Shown: positions 11,775-18,498 of the stretch, piece by piece
Numbering within the stretch: the stretch's first letter is position 1
Layout: every line of letters starts with the position of its first letter
Assembly: GCF_011058165.1 (NCBI RefSeq)
Contig: NZ_JAALEG010000045.1
Location: 1 to 47,517 of the forward strand
Length of the DNA: 47,517 nucleotides
Source of the DNA: Rhodococcus aetherivorans
Lineage (GTDB): Bacteria > Actinomycetota > Actinomycetes > Mycobacteriales > Mycobacteriaceae
Reading direction: 5' to 3'
The notes under the pieces: generated by a model
What the model saw: only the letters and a program-made list of their open reading frames with translations
Told to the model about the DNA's origin: nothing
Database searches by the model: none
Position numbers and translations under genes: made by a program

Positions 11775-12395
11775 TCAGAGGTCGCGTTCGGTGATGACGC
11801 CGCTGTGCAATGCGAGCTCGGCGAGCCGGACCCGCTTCTGGTTCTGCGGCAGATCCTCGACACCGAACTTCGCGAACAGCGCCCGCAGATGCGTCTTGAC
11901 GGCGTCGACGCTGAGGAACAGCTCGGTGGCGATGTCCTGGTTGGAGGCGGGGGTGGCGAACGCGGCGCCGTGCTTGTAGGGCCGGCACAGCGCGAGCAGG
12001 ATTCCGCGTTGCGTCTCCGTGAGCGAACGCACCGTCGGCAGCTCCGACGCGACGCGGGTCGCCTCGTCCGGTCCGGCACCGATCTCCTGGAAGGTCAGTC
12101 GGATCGAGCCGATCCGGATGCTGTCGCCCTCCCGCAGGCGGCGGCGTCCGGTGATGCGTTCCCCGTTGAGGAACGTGCCGTTGCGGGAGAGCCCGTCGTC
12201 GAGGATGGTCCAGTGGGTGCCGATCCACTCCACGACGGCGTGCAGGCGGGAGACCTCGTTGTCGCCGGTGAACGCCACGTCGGAGCTCGGAGCACGGCCG
12301 ATGGTGACGCGCGGCGACTCCGGCGACAGCTCGAACCGATGCTGCCGCCCCTGCTTGTCGACATACGACAGACGCGATTCGGTGACGACGCTCAT
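11775..12395 (-). CDS. FHA domain protein with C-terminal LuxR-type HTH
   Basis: The 206-residue protein joins a phosphothreonine-binding FHA domain (Gly33-Arg34, Ser49-Arg50...His52, Asn72-Gly73-Thr74) to a C-terminal winged or LuxR-like helix-turn-helix (NQDIATELFLSVDAVKTHLR). It is probably a cytoplasmic DNA-binding regulator whose FHA part senses or docks on a Ser/Thr-kinase target. I chose the ATG at 12395 because GGAGG lies 5 nt upstream; the adjacent GTG at 12398 would leave too little space. It lies 21 nt downstream of the chorismate-mutase-like gene on the same strand, so the two probably form one operon. The HTH resembles that of the large LuxR regulator at 36.4-39.2 kb. Confidence 0.87.
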   Translation of the reverse strand: MSVVTESRLSYVDKQGRQHRFELSPESPRVTIGRAPSSDVAFTGDNEVSRLHAVVEWIGTHWTILDDGLSRNGTFLNGERITGRRRLREGDSIRIGSIRLTFQEIGAGPDEATRVASELPTVRSLTETQRGILLALCRPYKHGAAFATPASNQDIATELFLSVDAVKTHLRALFAKFGVEDLPQNQKRVRLAELALHSGVITERDL

Positions 12396-12416
12396 CACAA
12401 CCTCCAGGGCGCGGAC

Positions 12417-12737
12417 TCAATCCTGCCCGTAGGTTGCAGCGTCGGCAAGGGGGTCGCGTCCCAACCGCAGCAGCGTCGCCGCCAGCGCCGAACCGTCCCG
12501 CCCCAGTGCCGCGGTGAACCGCGCGAGCACCGCCATCTCGCGACGCGTGTGCGCCGGCACCGTTCCGTGACCGGCGCGGCGCAGCCGGCCGGCGTGGTGC
12601 GCGAGACCGGTCCGGCGCCGGATCGCGGCGACGATCTCGGCGTCGACCCGGTCGATCTCGTCGAACACGTGATCCAGTTCGGCCGTGCCGGCGAGGGCGG
12701 TGGGGTTCGGGGTGAACGTTTCCGACGTTACGGTCAC
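12417..12737 (-). CDS. Chorismate mutase, AroQ-delta type
   Basis: The 106-residue protein aligns by eye with the mycobacterial intracellular chorismate mutase (Rv0948c type): EIDRVDAEIVAAIRRRTGL, then GHGTVPAHTRREM, then LLRLGR. That family converts chorismate to prephenate and is activated by binding DAHP synthase through its C-terminal RLGR tail. Here RLGR is kept, as are the REM Arg and Glu, but the GKAR-like segment reads GRLR, so activity is uncertain. The start is a GTG at 12737 with GGAGG 4 nt upstream. It leads an operon with the FHA-HTH gene, an arrangement that suggests a regulatory or secondary-metabolite role rather than the housekeeping copy. Confidence 0.78.
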   Translation of the reverse strand: MTVTSETFTPNPTALAGTAELDHVFDEIDRVDAEIVAAIRRRTGLAHHAGRLRRAGHGTVPAHTRREMAVLARFTAALGRDGSALAATLLRLGRDPLADAATYGQD

Positions 12738-12802
12738 GGGGCCTCCACGGGATTGGCGGTCGGTCGCCCCATCGTGGCTCGGGAACGCCTTGTCCCCCAA
12801 GG

Positions 12803-12813
12803 ACCCCTGGGGT
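12803..12813. promoter_or_regulatory. Candidate operator ACCCCTGGGGT upstream of chorismate mutase gene
   Basis: This perfect 11-bp palindrome (ACCCC-T-GGGGT) lies 66 bp upstream of the chorismate-mutase-like start. It partly overlaps the hairpin that follows the transporter gene. A very similar palindrome, CCCACCCTGGGTGGG, occurs at 39580-39594 upstream of the LuxR regulator gene. The binding protein is not known; the FHA-HTH protein encoded next door is a candidate. Confidence 0.35.
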
Positions 12814-12830
12814 GGGGAACACCCCACCCC
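12809..12830 (-). terminator. Hairpin directly after the transporter stop codon
   Basis: A perfect 9-bp stem (GGGGTGGGG / CCCCACCCC) with a 4-nt loop begins right after the stop codon of the minus-strand MgtE-like gene. There is no run of T, as is common for actinobacterial terminators. It could also act in the promoter region of the downstream chorismate-mutase operon, whose start is about 70 bp further on. Confidence 0.5.
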
Positions 12831-13820
12831 TCAGCCGAGCAGAAGCGTCACCGCCACGAAGTAGATGACGATGGAGAGCAGGTCCTGGATCACCGTGGCG
12901 AGCGGGCCGGACCCGAACGCCGGGTCCTTGCCCAGCCGCTGCAGTGCCCACGGCAGGACCATCGCGACGGTGGTCGCGATGGTGCTGGCGGCCAGCACGG
13001 CCGATGCCACGGCGACCGCGAGATCCCGGTTTCCCGTCATGAGCAGCACCGCCGGCAGCATCGTCGCACCCAGCAGCGCCCCCACCGACAGGCCGGTCAG
13101 CACCTCGCGGCGCACGATCCGGCGGATCCCCACACCCACCGAGAACCCGCGGATGACCAGCGCCTCGGTCTGCGTACCGACCGCGTCCGCCAGGTACACG
13201 ATGCCCGGCACGAAGTAGGCGACGGCGAGGTCGGCGTCGAGCTCGGCCTCGAAGACCTGCATCAGGCGGGCCGAGACCATGGCCCCGACCAGACCGACGA
13301 CGAGCCACGGCAGCCGGTGCCACAGGCGTCGACGGATTCCCTCGACGCTCGAGGCCCGTGCCGCGTCCACCGAGTGCACGAAGCCGCCGAGCCGGGCCAT
13401 GTCCTGGTCGTGCTCGTGCAGCAGCACGGCGAGCAGCTGCTGGGGCGCGATGAGACCGCGGAACCGGCCGCGGCCGTCCACGACGGCGAGGCCGGGTTCA
13501 CCGTGCTGAACAGCCTTCCACGCGGCCCGTTCCTGCGCGGTGTCCGGACGCACCACCGGCGGATCCGGATCCATCACGTCGCTCATCCGGGTGGTGCCGG
13601 GGGCTGCCAGCAGCCGTTCGATCGTGACGAGACCGACGAGCACCTCACCGGCGAGCACGGCGACGACGGCGGCGCTGTCGAAACTGTGCTCCCGCATCCG
13701 GTCGAGCACCCCGGCAACCGTGTCGTCCGGCCCGGCAACCGGGACGGCCGCGAAGCTGTGCCGCAGCGCGGTGCCGGGACTGCCCTGCTCCCATGCCTGT
13801 GTGTCGGCAGATTCGACCAT
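12831..13820 (-). CDS. Short MgtE-type magnesium transporter (CBS pair plus membrane domain)
   Basis: The 329-residue protein starts at ATG (MVESADTQAW) with GGAGG 11 nt upstream. Residues about 17-140 are two CBS domains (SFAAVPVAGPDDTVAGVL; SDVMDPDPPVVRPDTAQ), which in MgtE bind Mg2+ or nucleotides and gate the pore. The rest holds about five membrane helices with family signatures GTQTEALVIRG and DPAFGSGPLATVIQD, the latter carrying the conserved pore-lining Asp. Classical MgtE proteins are about 450 residues and begin with a helical N domain, which is absent here, so this is a shortened type. It probably moves Mg2+ or another divalent cation. It is divergent from the YchJ-like gene. Confidence 0.85.
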   Translation of the reverse strand: MVESADTQAWEQGSPGTALRHSFAAVPVAGPDDTVAGVLDRMREHSFDSAAVVAVLAGEVLVGLVTIERLLAAPGTTRMSDVMDPDPPVVRPDTAQERAAWKAVQHGEPGLAVVDGRGRFRGLIAPQQLLAVLLHEHDQDMARLGGFVHSVDAARASSVEGIRRRLWHRLPWLVVGLVGAMVSARLMQVFEAELDADLAVAYFVPGIVYLADAVGTQTEALVIRGFSVGVGIRRIVRREVLTGLSVGALLGATMLPAVLLMTGNRDLAVAVASAVLAASTIATTVAMVLPWALQRLGKDPAFGSGPLATVIQDLLSIVIYFVAVTLLLG

Positions 13821-13913
13821 GCCCCACCGTTCCTCCGGCCGCGCTCGTCCCGAGGTTCGATCGTGCCACGGCCGGCACCACCGCCCGATCCCGGCCGTGG
13901 CGATAATGTGCCG

Positions 13914-14321
13914 GTGAGTCCACGCGAGCGCGCCCCCCGACCCGGCCCCACCACACCCTGCCCGTGCGGCCGGGGCCTGCCGTACGGCGAATGCTGCGGG
14001 CCGTTCCTCGCCGGCGGGCACGCGCCCACCGCCGAACAGCTGATGCGTTCGCGGTACACCGCCTTCGCGGTGGGCGACGAGGCGTATCTGCGCCGCACGT
14101 GGCACCCCGGGACTCGCCCGGTGCGGCTGGACCTCGATCCGGCGCAGCGGTGGACCGGGCTCGAGGTGCTGCGCACGAGCGGCGGCGGGTTCCTGCACAC
14201 GGAGGGAACGGTCGAGTTCCGCGCCCACTACAGGTTCGGCGGTCACGCGGACGTGCTGCACGAACACAGCCGGTTCGTCCGCGAGGACGGCCGCTGGCTC
14301 TACGTCGACGCTCTCGGCTGA
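13914..14321 (+). CDS. YchJ / UPF0225 family protein
   Basis: The 135-residue protein starts with a Cys-rich, SEC-C-like motif (CPCGRGLPYGECCGPFL), probably a zinc site, and continues with the YchJ core (SRYTAFAVGDEAYLRRTWHP; FVREDGRWLYVDA). This is the usual full length of the family. Its function is not established; a NTF2-like fold is known for relatives. I chose the GTG at 13914 (MSPRERAPRP); a GTG two codons upstream is equally possible because neither has a clear RBS. It is convergent with the DUF6480-type gene, with 32 bp between the stop codons. Confidence 0.83.
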   Translation: MSPRERAPRPGPTTPCPCGRGLPYGECCGPFLAGGHAPTAEQLMRSRYTAFAVGDEAYLRRTWHPGTRPVRLDLDPAQRWTGLEVLRTSGGGFLHTEGTVEFRAHYRFGGHADVLHEHSRFVREDGRWLYVDALG

Positions 14322-14353
14322 CCTGGCGGGCGCGGTTCGGTCGTTCGGCGTAC

Positions 14354-14584
14354 TCAGTCGAAGAGGGCGAACGCGCGCGCCACGAAGAACGCCGCCACTC
14401 CGAGCACGATCAACGCGATGAGCAGGATCGCGAAGACGGGCATCACCCGGCTCGGGTTGGGTTGGGGATGCGACAGACCGGAGGTCTGTCCGGCATCGGG
14501 CGGCGTGTCCCCGGGCTGTACTCCCCCGCCGGCGTCGAGGCCGGGGGTGTCTTCCGGCTGAGGTCCGGGGTTCTGGGTACTCAC
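14354..14584 (-). CDS. Small single-pass membrane protein, DUF6480 type
   Basis: The 76-residue protein starts at a GTG with AGGAG 5 nt upstream. Its first 47 residues are rich in Pro, Gly, Asp and Gln (NPGPQPEDTPGLDAGGGVQP), followed by SHPQPNPSR and one membrane helix (PVFAILLIALIVLGVAAFFV) ending close to the C-terminus. This pattern, a TPGL-GGG-P-G-TPP linker plus a C-terminal helix, is that of the actinobacterial DUF6480 family, whose role is unknown. It is 101 bp downstream of the next minus-strand gene. Confidence 0.75.
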   Translation of the reverse strand: MSTQNPGPQPEDTPGLDAGGGVQPGDTPPDAGQTSGLSHPQPNPSRVMPVFAILLIALIVLGVAAFFVARAFALFD

Positions 14585-14685
14585 GTGCGCTCCTGGTGTC
14601 GGCGGTGCGGGAACGGTGCCGAGAGCAGCGCCTCGGCCCCGACGACATACCCGGTTTCCGGCCGCGTAATCCTCGGGCGCGAGCG

Positions 14686-14937
14686 TCAGCCGAACGGTCC
14701 GGGCAGATGACGCGAGAACCAGACGGCCTCGCCGAGCGGCTCCGTCGCCGCGTCGAGGTGCCCGCTCACGTCGGTGAGAGCGTCGACGAGCCCGGTCACG
14801 GCGATCTCGTCGGCGAGCGGCAGGGACTCCCGGTCGAGTGCCTCGGCGGCCTCCACGATCGCGGCGATCTCGCGGGCCAGGTCGAACAGCTTGTCGCGAG
14901 TGGCACCGACCCGGGACGCGAAACTGGCGTGACTCAT
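14686..14937 (-). CDS. Hypothetical small helical protein
   Basis: The 83-residue protein starts at ATG with AGAGGA about 5 nt upstream. It is predicted mostly helical and acidic (LFDLAREIAAIVEAAEALDR), ending in WFSRHLPGPFG. No Cys, signal peptide or membrane helix is visible and I do not recognise a family. It may share a transcript with the DUF6480-type gene downstream. Codon use and spacing support a real gene. Confidence 0.65.
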   Translation of the reverse strand: MSHASFASRVGATRDKLFDLAREIAAIVEAAEALDRESLPLADEIAVTGLVDALTDVSGHLDAATEPLGEAVWFSRHLPGPFG

Positions 14938-14997
14938 GGGGTCCTCTCGGGCAACGTCGTGGGTTCGCGGTCCCCGTCGCCGTCGAGGCGACGTATG

Positions 14998-15032
14998 TCA
15001 CCGTCCGCCCCCGGGCGGGGCGCGGACGGTGA
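14998..15032 (-). terminator. Hairpin after the 23-residue peptide gene
   Basis: A perfect 11-bp inverted repeat (TCACCGTCCGC / GCGGACGGTGA) with a 13-nt loop begins 9 bp after the stop codon of the small peptide gene on the minus strand. It has no T-run. It separates the peptide gene from the next minus-strand gene and supports the peptide gene as its own transcription unit. Confidence 0.65.
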
Positions 15033-15041
15033 GGCCCTGTC

Positions 15042-15113
15042 TCAGCTCAACCAGCCGAACAGGTCACGGAACAGATGCATGAACCAGTTGAACTCAGGTC
15101 GGAAGTTCCACAT
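15042..15113 (-). CDS. 23-residue Phe/Trp-rich peptide
   Basis: A 72-nt gene begins at ATG with a near-perfect ribosome site (GAAGGAGGAAA) upstream and ends in TGA, directly followed by a terminator hairpin. The peptide begins MWNFRPEFNW and contains six Phe and three Trp with few charges, so it could be an amphipathic membrane-surface helix. A CRP-like palindrome lies about 60 bp upstream of the start. I do not recognise a family. The RBS, isolated position and terminator argue for translation; conservation cannot be tested here. Alternatives are a leader peptide or a small membrane or stress peptide. Confidence 0.6.
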   Translation of the reverse strand: MWNFRPEFNWFMHLFRDLFGWLS

Positions 15114-15171
15114 GACCGATTTCCTCCTTCCCTGCCTCGACGTCCCGACCCACTGTCTCGGATATCCGGCG

Positions 15172-15193
15172 GAATGTGATCCGAAACACATTC
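15172..15193. promoter_or_regulatory. Candidate CRP/GlxR-type site upstream of the peptide gene
   Basis: The inverted repeat GAATGTG-N8-CACATTC contains TGTGATCCGAAACACA (15175-15190), one mismatch from the actinobacterial CRP/GlxR consensus TGTGA-N6-TCACA. It lies 59-80 bp upstream of the peptide start codon, a usual distance for an activator or repressor. It is also just downstream of the broken hydrolase gene on the same strand. Confidence 0.45.
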
Positions 15194-15216
15194 GAGCGCC
15201 CCACCGCCGGGACCCC

Positions 15217-15600
15217 TCACGATTCCGCCGGCCCGGCGGTCTCGGGGACGTGCAGCGGCCGGTTGTGGCCACTCGCGACGACCCGGGGCGCGAGCCCCGC
15301 GATCCGGGACATCGATTCGCGCGCGTAGGCCCGGTTCCAGGTGGTGAGGCGGGGCGGACCGGACGTCCCGCGCCTGCGGCGCAGCAGGCCGGGGCAGCGA
15401 GCTCACGTCGACCGTCAGCACGGCGCCGCCGGTGATCGCCACCCGGCCGGACCTGCGGAACAACGCGAGGTGCCCCGGGGTGTGCCCCGACCGCACGAGG
15501 TAGACGTTGGCCTCGGTCAGGCCGCGGCCGGCCCCGAGCCGGTACACGCCCGCGGCGACCTCTTCCGGATGCGGCCCGTTCCGGGCGGTCGTTCCCGAGC
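15217..15600 (-). pseudogene. Broken metallo-beta-lactamase-fold hydrolase
   Basis: Pieces of an MBL-fold hydrolase lie in more than one frame. The first part reads VYRLGAGRGLTEANVYLVRSG and passes straight into HTPGHLALFRRSGRVAITGG, so the segment that should hold the metal-binding HxHxDH motif is missing. After a frameshift near 15380 the C-terminal part continues in another frame as TTWNRAYARESMSRIAGLAP and ASGHNRPLHVPETAGPAES, then stops at 15217. The loss of the active site plus the frameshift makes this a non-functional remnant. The start is approximate. The DNA up to 15787 holds no other gene that I can support. Confidence 0.75.
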
Positions 15601-15787
15601 CCGTGCCCGCCGCGGTGCGCCCGCGCCGGGAGGGCGCCCCGTCTTCGGTGCAATTCTCGGACGCGAGGAACCGCGCGGACCTGGTTCGGTAAATTCCATT
15701 TTTCCGTAGGCCGTGGATTCCACATACCGGGTGCGCCGGTCTCCGCGGCGCACGCTGGGGCGCCACCCCGGCTGCCGCGGCGCGCCG

Positions 15788-16603
15788 TCACCCGCCGGAT
15801 CGGTCCCGCCCGGCCGGGGCGAAGTGCTCCGAGAGATGCCTCGCGACCTCGTCCGGTTGCTCGAGCGCCACGGAGTGCCCCGCGGCGTCGACCGTGACGT
15901 GCCGGCCTCCCGCGGCGTCGGCGATGTTCACCGACGAGATCGGCGGCGGGTAGGCGTGGTCCTCGTGGCCGGCGACGGCGAGGACCGGCACGCGGCAGCC
16001 GGCCAGCTCCTCGACGATCCGTCCGCGGTGGATGACGCCGTGGGCCGCGTCTCCGATGCGCGGCCCGAGCCGGGCGATCGCCGCGCGCCAGGTGCTCGTC
16101 ATCGCGCTCTCCTGAGCGAGGCTCGAATCGCCGAACATGATGTACATGATCGTGTCGACGACGTCGGCCGTGCCGTGCTCGGTGAGGTGGCCGACCAGCG
16201 GAGCGAACTCGTCGAGCTTGTACTCCTCCTCCGCCGACGAGCCGAGTGCGGCGGCCGTGCGGAGCAGTTCGGGCCGTCGCGCGGCGAGCCGCAGCGCGAC
16301 GAATCCGCCGAGGGAATTCCCCACGACGTGACAGGGTGCGAGATCGAGGTGCTCGATCAGGGCCGCGGCGTCCTCGGCGAGAACGTCGACCGCCAGTTCG
16401 TCCCGCGCAGCCGGGGCGCTCTCACCCTGCCCACGATGGTCGTAGGCGACCACCCGGTACCCGTCGTCGGCGAATTTCTGCACGAGCGCGTCGAACATCG
16501 TGTGATCGAAGAAGAGCGAGTGGCTGAACACGATCGGCACCCCGTCGCGCGGACCGACGTCGACGAAGGCGAGTTCCGTCCCGTTGACCGATGCTCGAAG
16601 CAT
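15788..16603 (-). CDS. Alpha/beta hydrolase
   Basis: The 271-residue protein starts at ATG with AGGAGG about 7 nt upstream. Fold markers are FSHSLFFDHTMF (oxyanion region), YDHRGQGES, the nucleophile elbow GNSLGG with Ser97, the acid in AGHEDHAYPPP and the histidine in DAAGHSV. It resembles 3-oxoadipate enol-lactonase and related small-ester hydrolases, but the substrate is not determined. It is divergently transcribed from an AraC-family regulator with 147 bp between the starts and a symmetrical inverted repeat between them, so it is probably the regulator's target. Confidence 0.87.
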   Translation of the reverse strand: MLRASVNGTELAFVDVGPRDGVPIVFSHSLFFDHTMFDALVQKFADDGYRVVAYDHRGQGESAPAARDELAVDVLAEDAAALIEHLDLAPCHVVGNSLGGFVALRLAARRPELLRTAAALGSSAEEEYKLDEFAPLVGHLTEHGTADVVDTIMYIMFGDSSLAQESAMTSTWRAAIARLGPRIGDAAHGVIHRGRIVEELAGCRVPVLAVAGHEDHAYPPPISSVNIADAAGGRHVTVDAAGHSVALEQPDEVARHLSEHFAPAGRDRSGG

Positions 16604-16643
16604 GAGAAACCTCCTGGATCCGGGCCACCGCACCGCGCTGTGG

Positions 16644-16670
16644 CGCTCGTCACTACACTGCCGACGAGCG
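16644..16670. promoter_or_regulatory. Candidate operator between hydrolase and AraC genes
   Basis: A perfect 8-bp inverted repeat (CGCTCGTC / GACGAGCG) with an 11-bp spacer lies in the divergent promoter region, about 40 bp from the hydrolase start and 80 bp from the AraC start. AraC proteins more often use direct repeats, so the link is tentative. Confidence 0.4.
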
Positions 16671-16750
16671 TAGGGAGCGGTCCGGTCGCAGCACTCGTCG
16701 ATCCGCGCAGGACCGTGCCCGTCCCGCGCACGGCCGGTGAGGAGGTCACG

Positions 16751-17725
16751 GTGACAGCGGACTACCAGGTGCAGTTCACGACGACCCGCCGCGTGCCGCG
16801 GCGCGACCGCGCCGAGTTCTGGACCGACCACGTGCGGTTCAACCACGGCACCCTGGACTACTTCTTCCCCGCTCAGGGCGAGCGGTCGCCGGCCGACTTC
16901 GCCGGCGCCACGCACGTGCAGCGCTGCGGGAATCACCAGCTCGTCGAGTTCTGGTCCGATCGGATCACCTACGCGCGGACCGCGCGGCACGTCCGGGCGG
17001 ACGACGACCGGAGCATGCGACTGTTCGTGCCGAAATCCGGCACCCTCACCGTCGCGCACGACGGGGTCACGCTGCCGGTGCCGGTCGGCCGCGCGGCCCT
17101 CGTGTCGATGGCCCGCCCCTTCGAGCTCCTCCATCGCGCGCAGACCCGGGCGTGGGTGCTCACCGTGCCCGAAGGGTGCCTGCCCGACCGTGCCGTCGCC
17201 GACGGGCCGAGCGTGCTCGACCTGCGCCGCGGCGTCGCGTCGGTGGCGGAGACGATGACGCGGGCGCTGGCCCGGGAACGGAAGTCGTTGTCCGGTCCCG
17301 CATTCGTCACGATCAGCGCGCGGGTGATCGAACTCGTGGCCGTCGCCCTGGCCGACCTGCGCGACGGCATCCGCCCGGGCGGCCTGGAGGCGGTGGCCGC
17401 GGCCGCCCGGGCCTACGTCGACGAACGTTCGGACGATCCTGACCTGACACCGGCGTCGATCGCGCGCGACCTGGGCTGGTCGCTGCGGCAGCTCCAGCTC
17501 GCGTTGCGGACGGCCGGCACCACGCCCGCCGAACTGCTCCGCAACCGGCGGCTGGACCGCGCCCGCAGCCGCCTCGAGGACCCCCGCTGGAGCGCGGTCG
17601 CCGTGGGCGACATCGCGTTCGCCTCCGGCTTCGGATCGCTCAGCGCGTTCGGGACGGCGTTCCGTGCCCGCTTCGGGACCACCCCGCGGGCGGTGCGCGT
17701 CCCGGCCCCGGCGGCCTGGCCGTGA
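16751..17725 (+). CDS. AraC-family transcriptional regulator
   Basis: The 324-residue protein starts at a GTG with GGAGG 5 nt upstream. The N-terminal two thirds match the AraC_binding_2-type sensor (RAEFWTDHVRFNHGTLDYFF; RSMRLFVPKSGTLTV), which resembles NimR/FeaR-type regulators. Residues about 225-315 contain two helix-turn-helix units (LTPASIARDLGWSLRQLQLA; VAVGDIAFASGFGSLSAFGT) typical of the family. It probably controls the divergent hydrolase gene. Downstream it is convergent with a TetR gene, 15 bp away. Confidence 0.88.
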   Translation: MTADYQVQFTTTRRVPRRDRAEFWTDHVRFNHGTLDYFFPAQGERSPADFAGATHVQRCGNHQLVEFWSDRITYARTARHVRADDDRSMRLFVPKSGTLTVAHDGVTLPVPVGRAALVSMARPFELLHRAQTRAWVLTVPEGCLPDRAVADGPSVLDLRRGVASVAETMTRALARERKSLSGPAFVTISARVIELVAVALADLRDGIRPGGLEAVAAAARAYVDERSDDPDLTPASIARDLGWSLRQLQLALRTAGTTPAELLRNRRLDRARSRLEDPRWSAVAVGDIAFASGFGSLSAFGTAFRARFGTTPRAVRVPAPAAWP

Positions 17726-17740
17726 GGAGGCGGCACCGGC

Positions 17741-18409
17741 TCAGCGCAGCAGCGTCGCCCGCAGGGTCGCCGTGAGCCACGCCCGGTACTCGTCCACGTC
17801 CCAGCCGCAGTCGCGGCGCAGCAGCGCATGCACCTGCGGAGAACCCAGCGTGTAGAGCACGTGTGCCGCGTGATCGACGCTCACGTCGTCGCGCAGCAGC
17901 CCGTGCCGGTGCAGCCCGACCGCGATCGTGCGCGCGTTGTCCGCGGTGGCGCGGGCGTCCTCGTCGGCGAACCGGCGCATGTCCGGGTCCGCGCCCGACG
18001 ACTCGACCGAGGTCATCAGCAGCCCGCCGGCCCGCTCGAGCAGGTCCGCGCCGTAACGGACCACCTGCTCGACGATGCGTTCGGCGTCCGATCCCGCCGG
18101 GCCGGAGGCGACCCGCCCCGGGCGCGAACGCTCGGCCGGAGCCGGATCGTCGCCGGCCGAGTCCGCGGACCCGCCCGCGACCGCGGCGTCGAGCGCCTCC
18201 CGGAACAGTTCGGACTTGCCGCCGGGGAACGCCGTGAAGACGGTTCGCACGGCGACCCCGGCCGTCTCCGCGATCTGCTTCACCGTGGTGCTGACGTACC
18301 CGCGATCGACGAAGAGCCGGGCGGCAGCGTCGACGACGGTCGCCCGGGTACGGCGCGCGGCCTCCTCGCGCAGCGGCGAACTGTAGGTCCTCTTGGCATG
18401 CTGGGACAT
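17741..18409 (-). CDS. TetR-family transcriptional regulator
   Basis: The 222-residue protein has an N-terminal TetR HTH (LFVDRGYVSTTVKQIAETAG, then VAVRTVFTAFPGGKSELF) and a variable helical ligand domain. Residues about 80-105 form an Asp/Ala/Pro-rich linker longer than usual. It starts at ATG with a weak RBS. It is divergent from treZ with 89 bp between the starts, containing an inverted repeat that may be its operator. Whether it controls treZ or only itself is not known. Confidence 0.87.
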   Translation of the reverse strand: MSQHAKRTYSSPLREEAARRTRATVVDAAARLFVDRGYVSTTVKQIAETAGVAVRTVFTAFPGGKSELFREALDAAVAGGSADSAGDDPAPAERSRPGRVASGPAGSDAERIVEQVVRYGADLLERAGGLLMTSVESSGADPDMRRFADEDARATADNARTIAVGLHRHGLLRDDVSVDHAAHVLYTLGSPQVHALLRRDCGWDVDEYRAWLTATLRATLLR

Positions 18410-18431
18410 CGATCTCAGCGTATCAGCATCG

Positions 18432-18450
18432 GTTGCATCGAAACTGCAAC
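18432..18450. promoter_or_regulatory. Candidate TetR operator between tetR and treZ
   Basis: The sequence GTTGCATCGAAACTGCAAC is a 6-bp inverted repeat (GTTGCA / TGCAAC) with a 7-bp spacer, close to the usual 15-19 bp size of TetR operators. It lies 22 bp upstream of the TetR start and about 50 bp upstream of treZ, in a locally AT-richer stretch. Confidence 0.45.
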
Positions 18451-18498
18451 AGATTTCGGAGGCCTGCAGGCGCGACGACGACCGGGCATGCTGGTCGG

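Noticed and set aside
11466-13913. Long plus-strand frame in front of the YchJ-like gene
   Set aside because: It lies antisense to the FHA, mutase and transporter genes; only the last 135 codons match a family.
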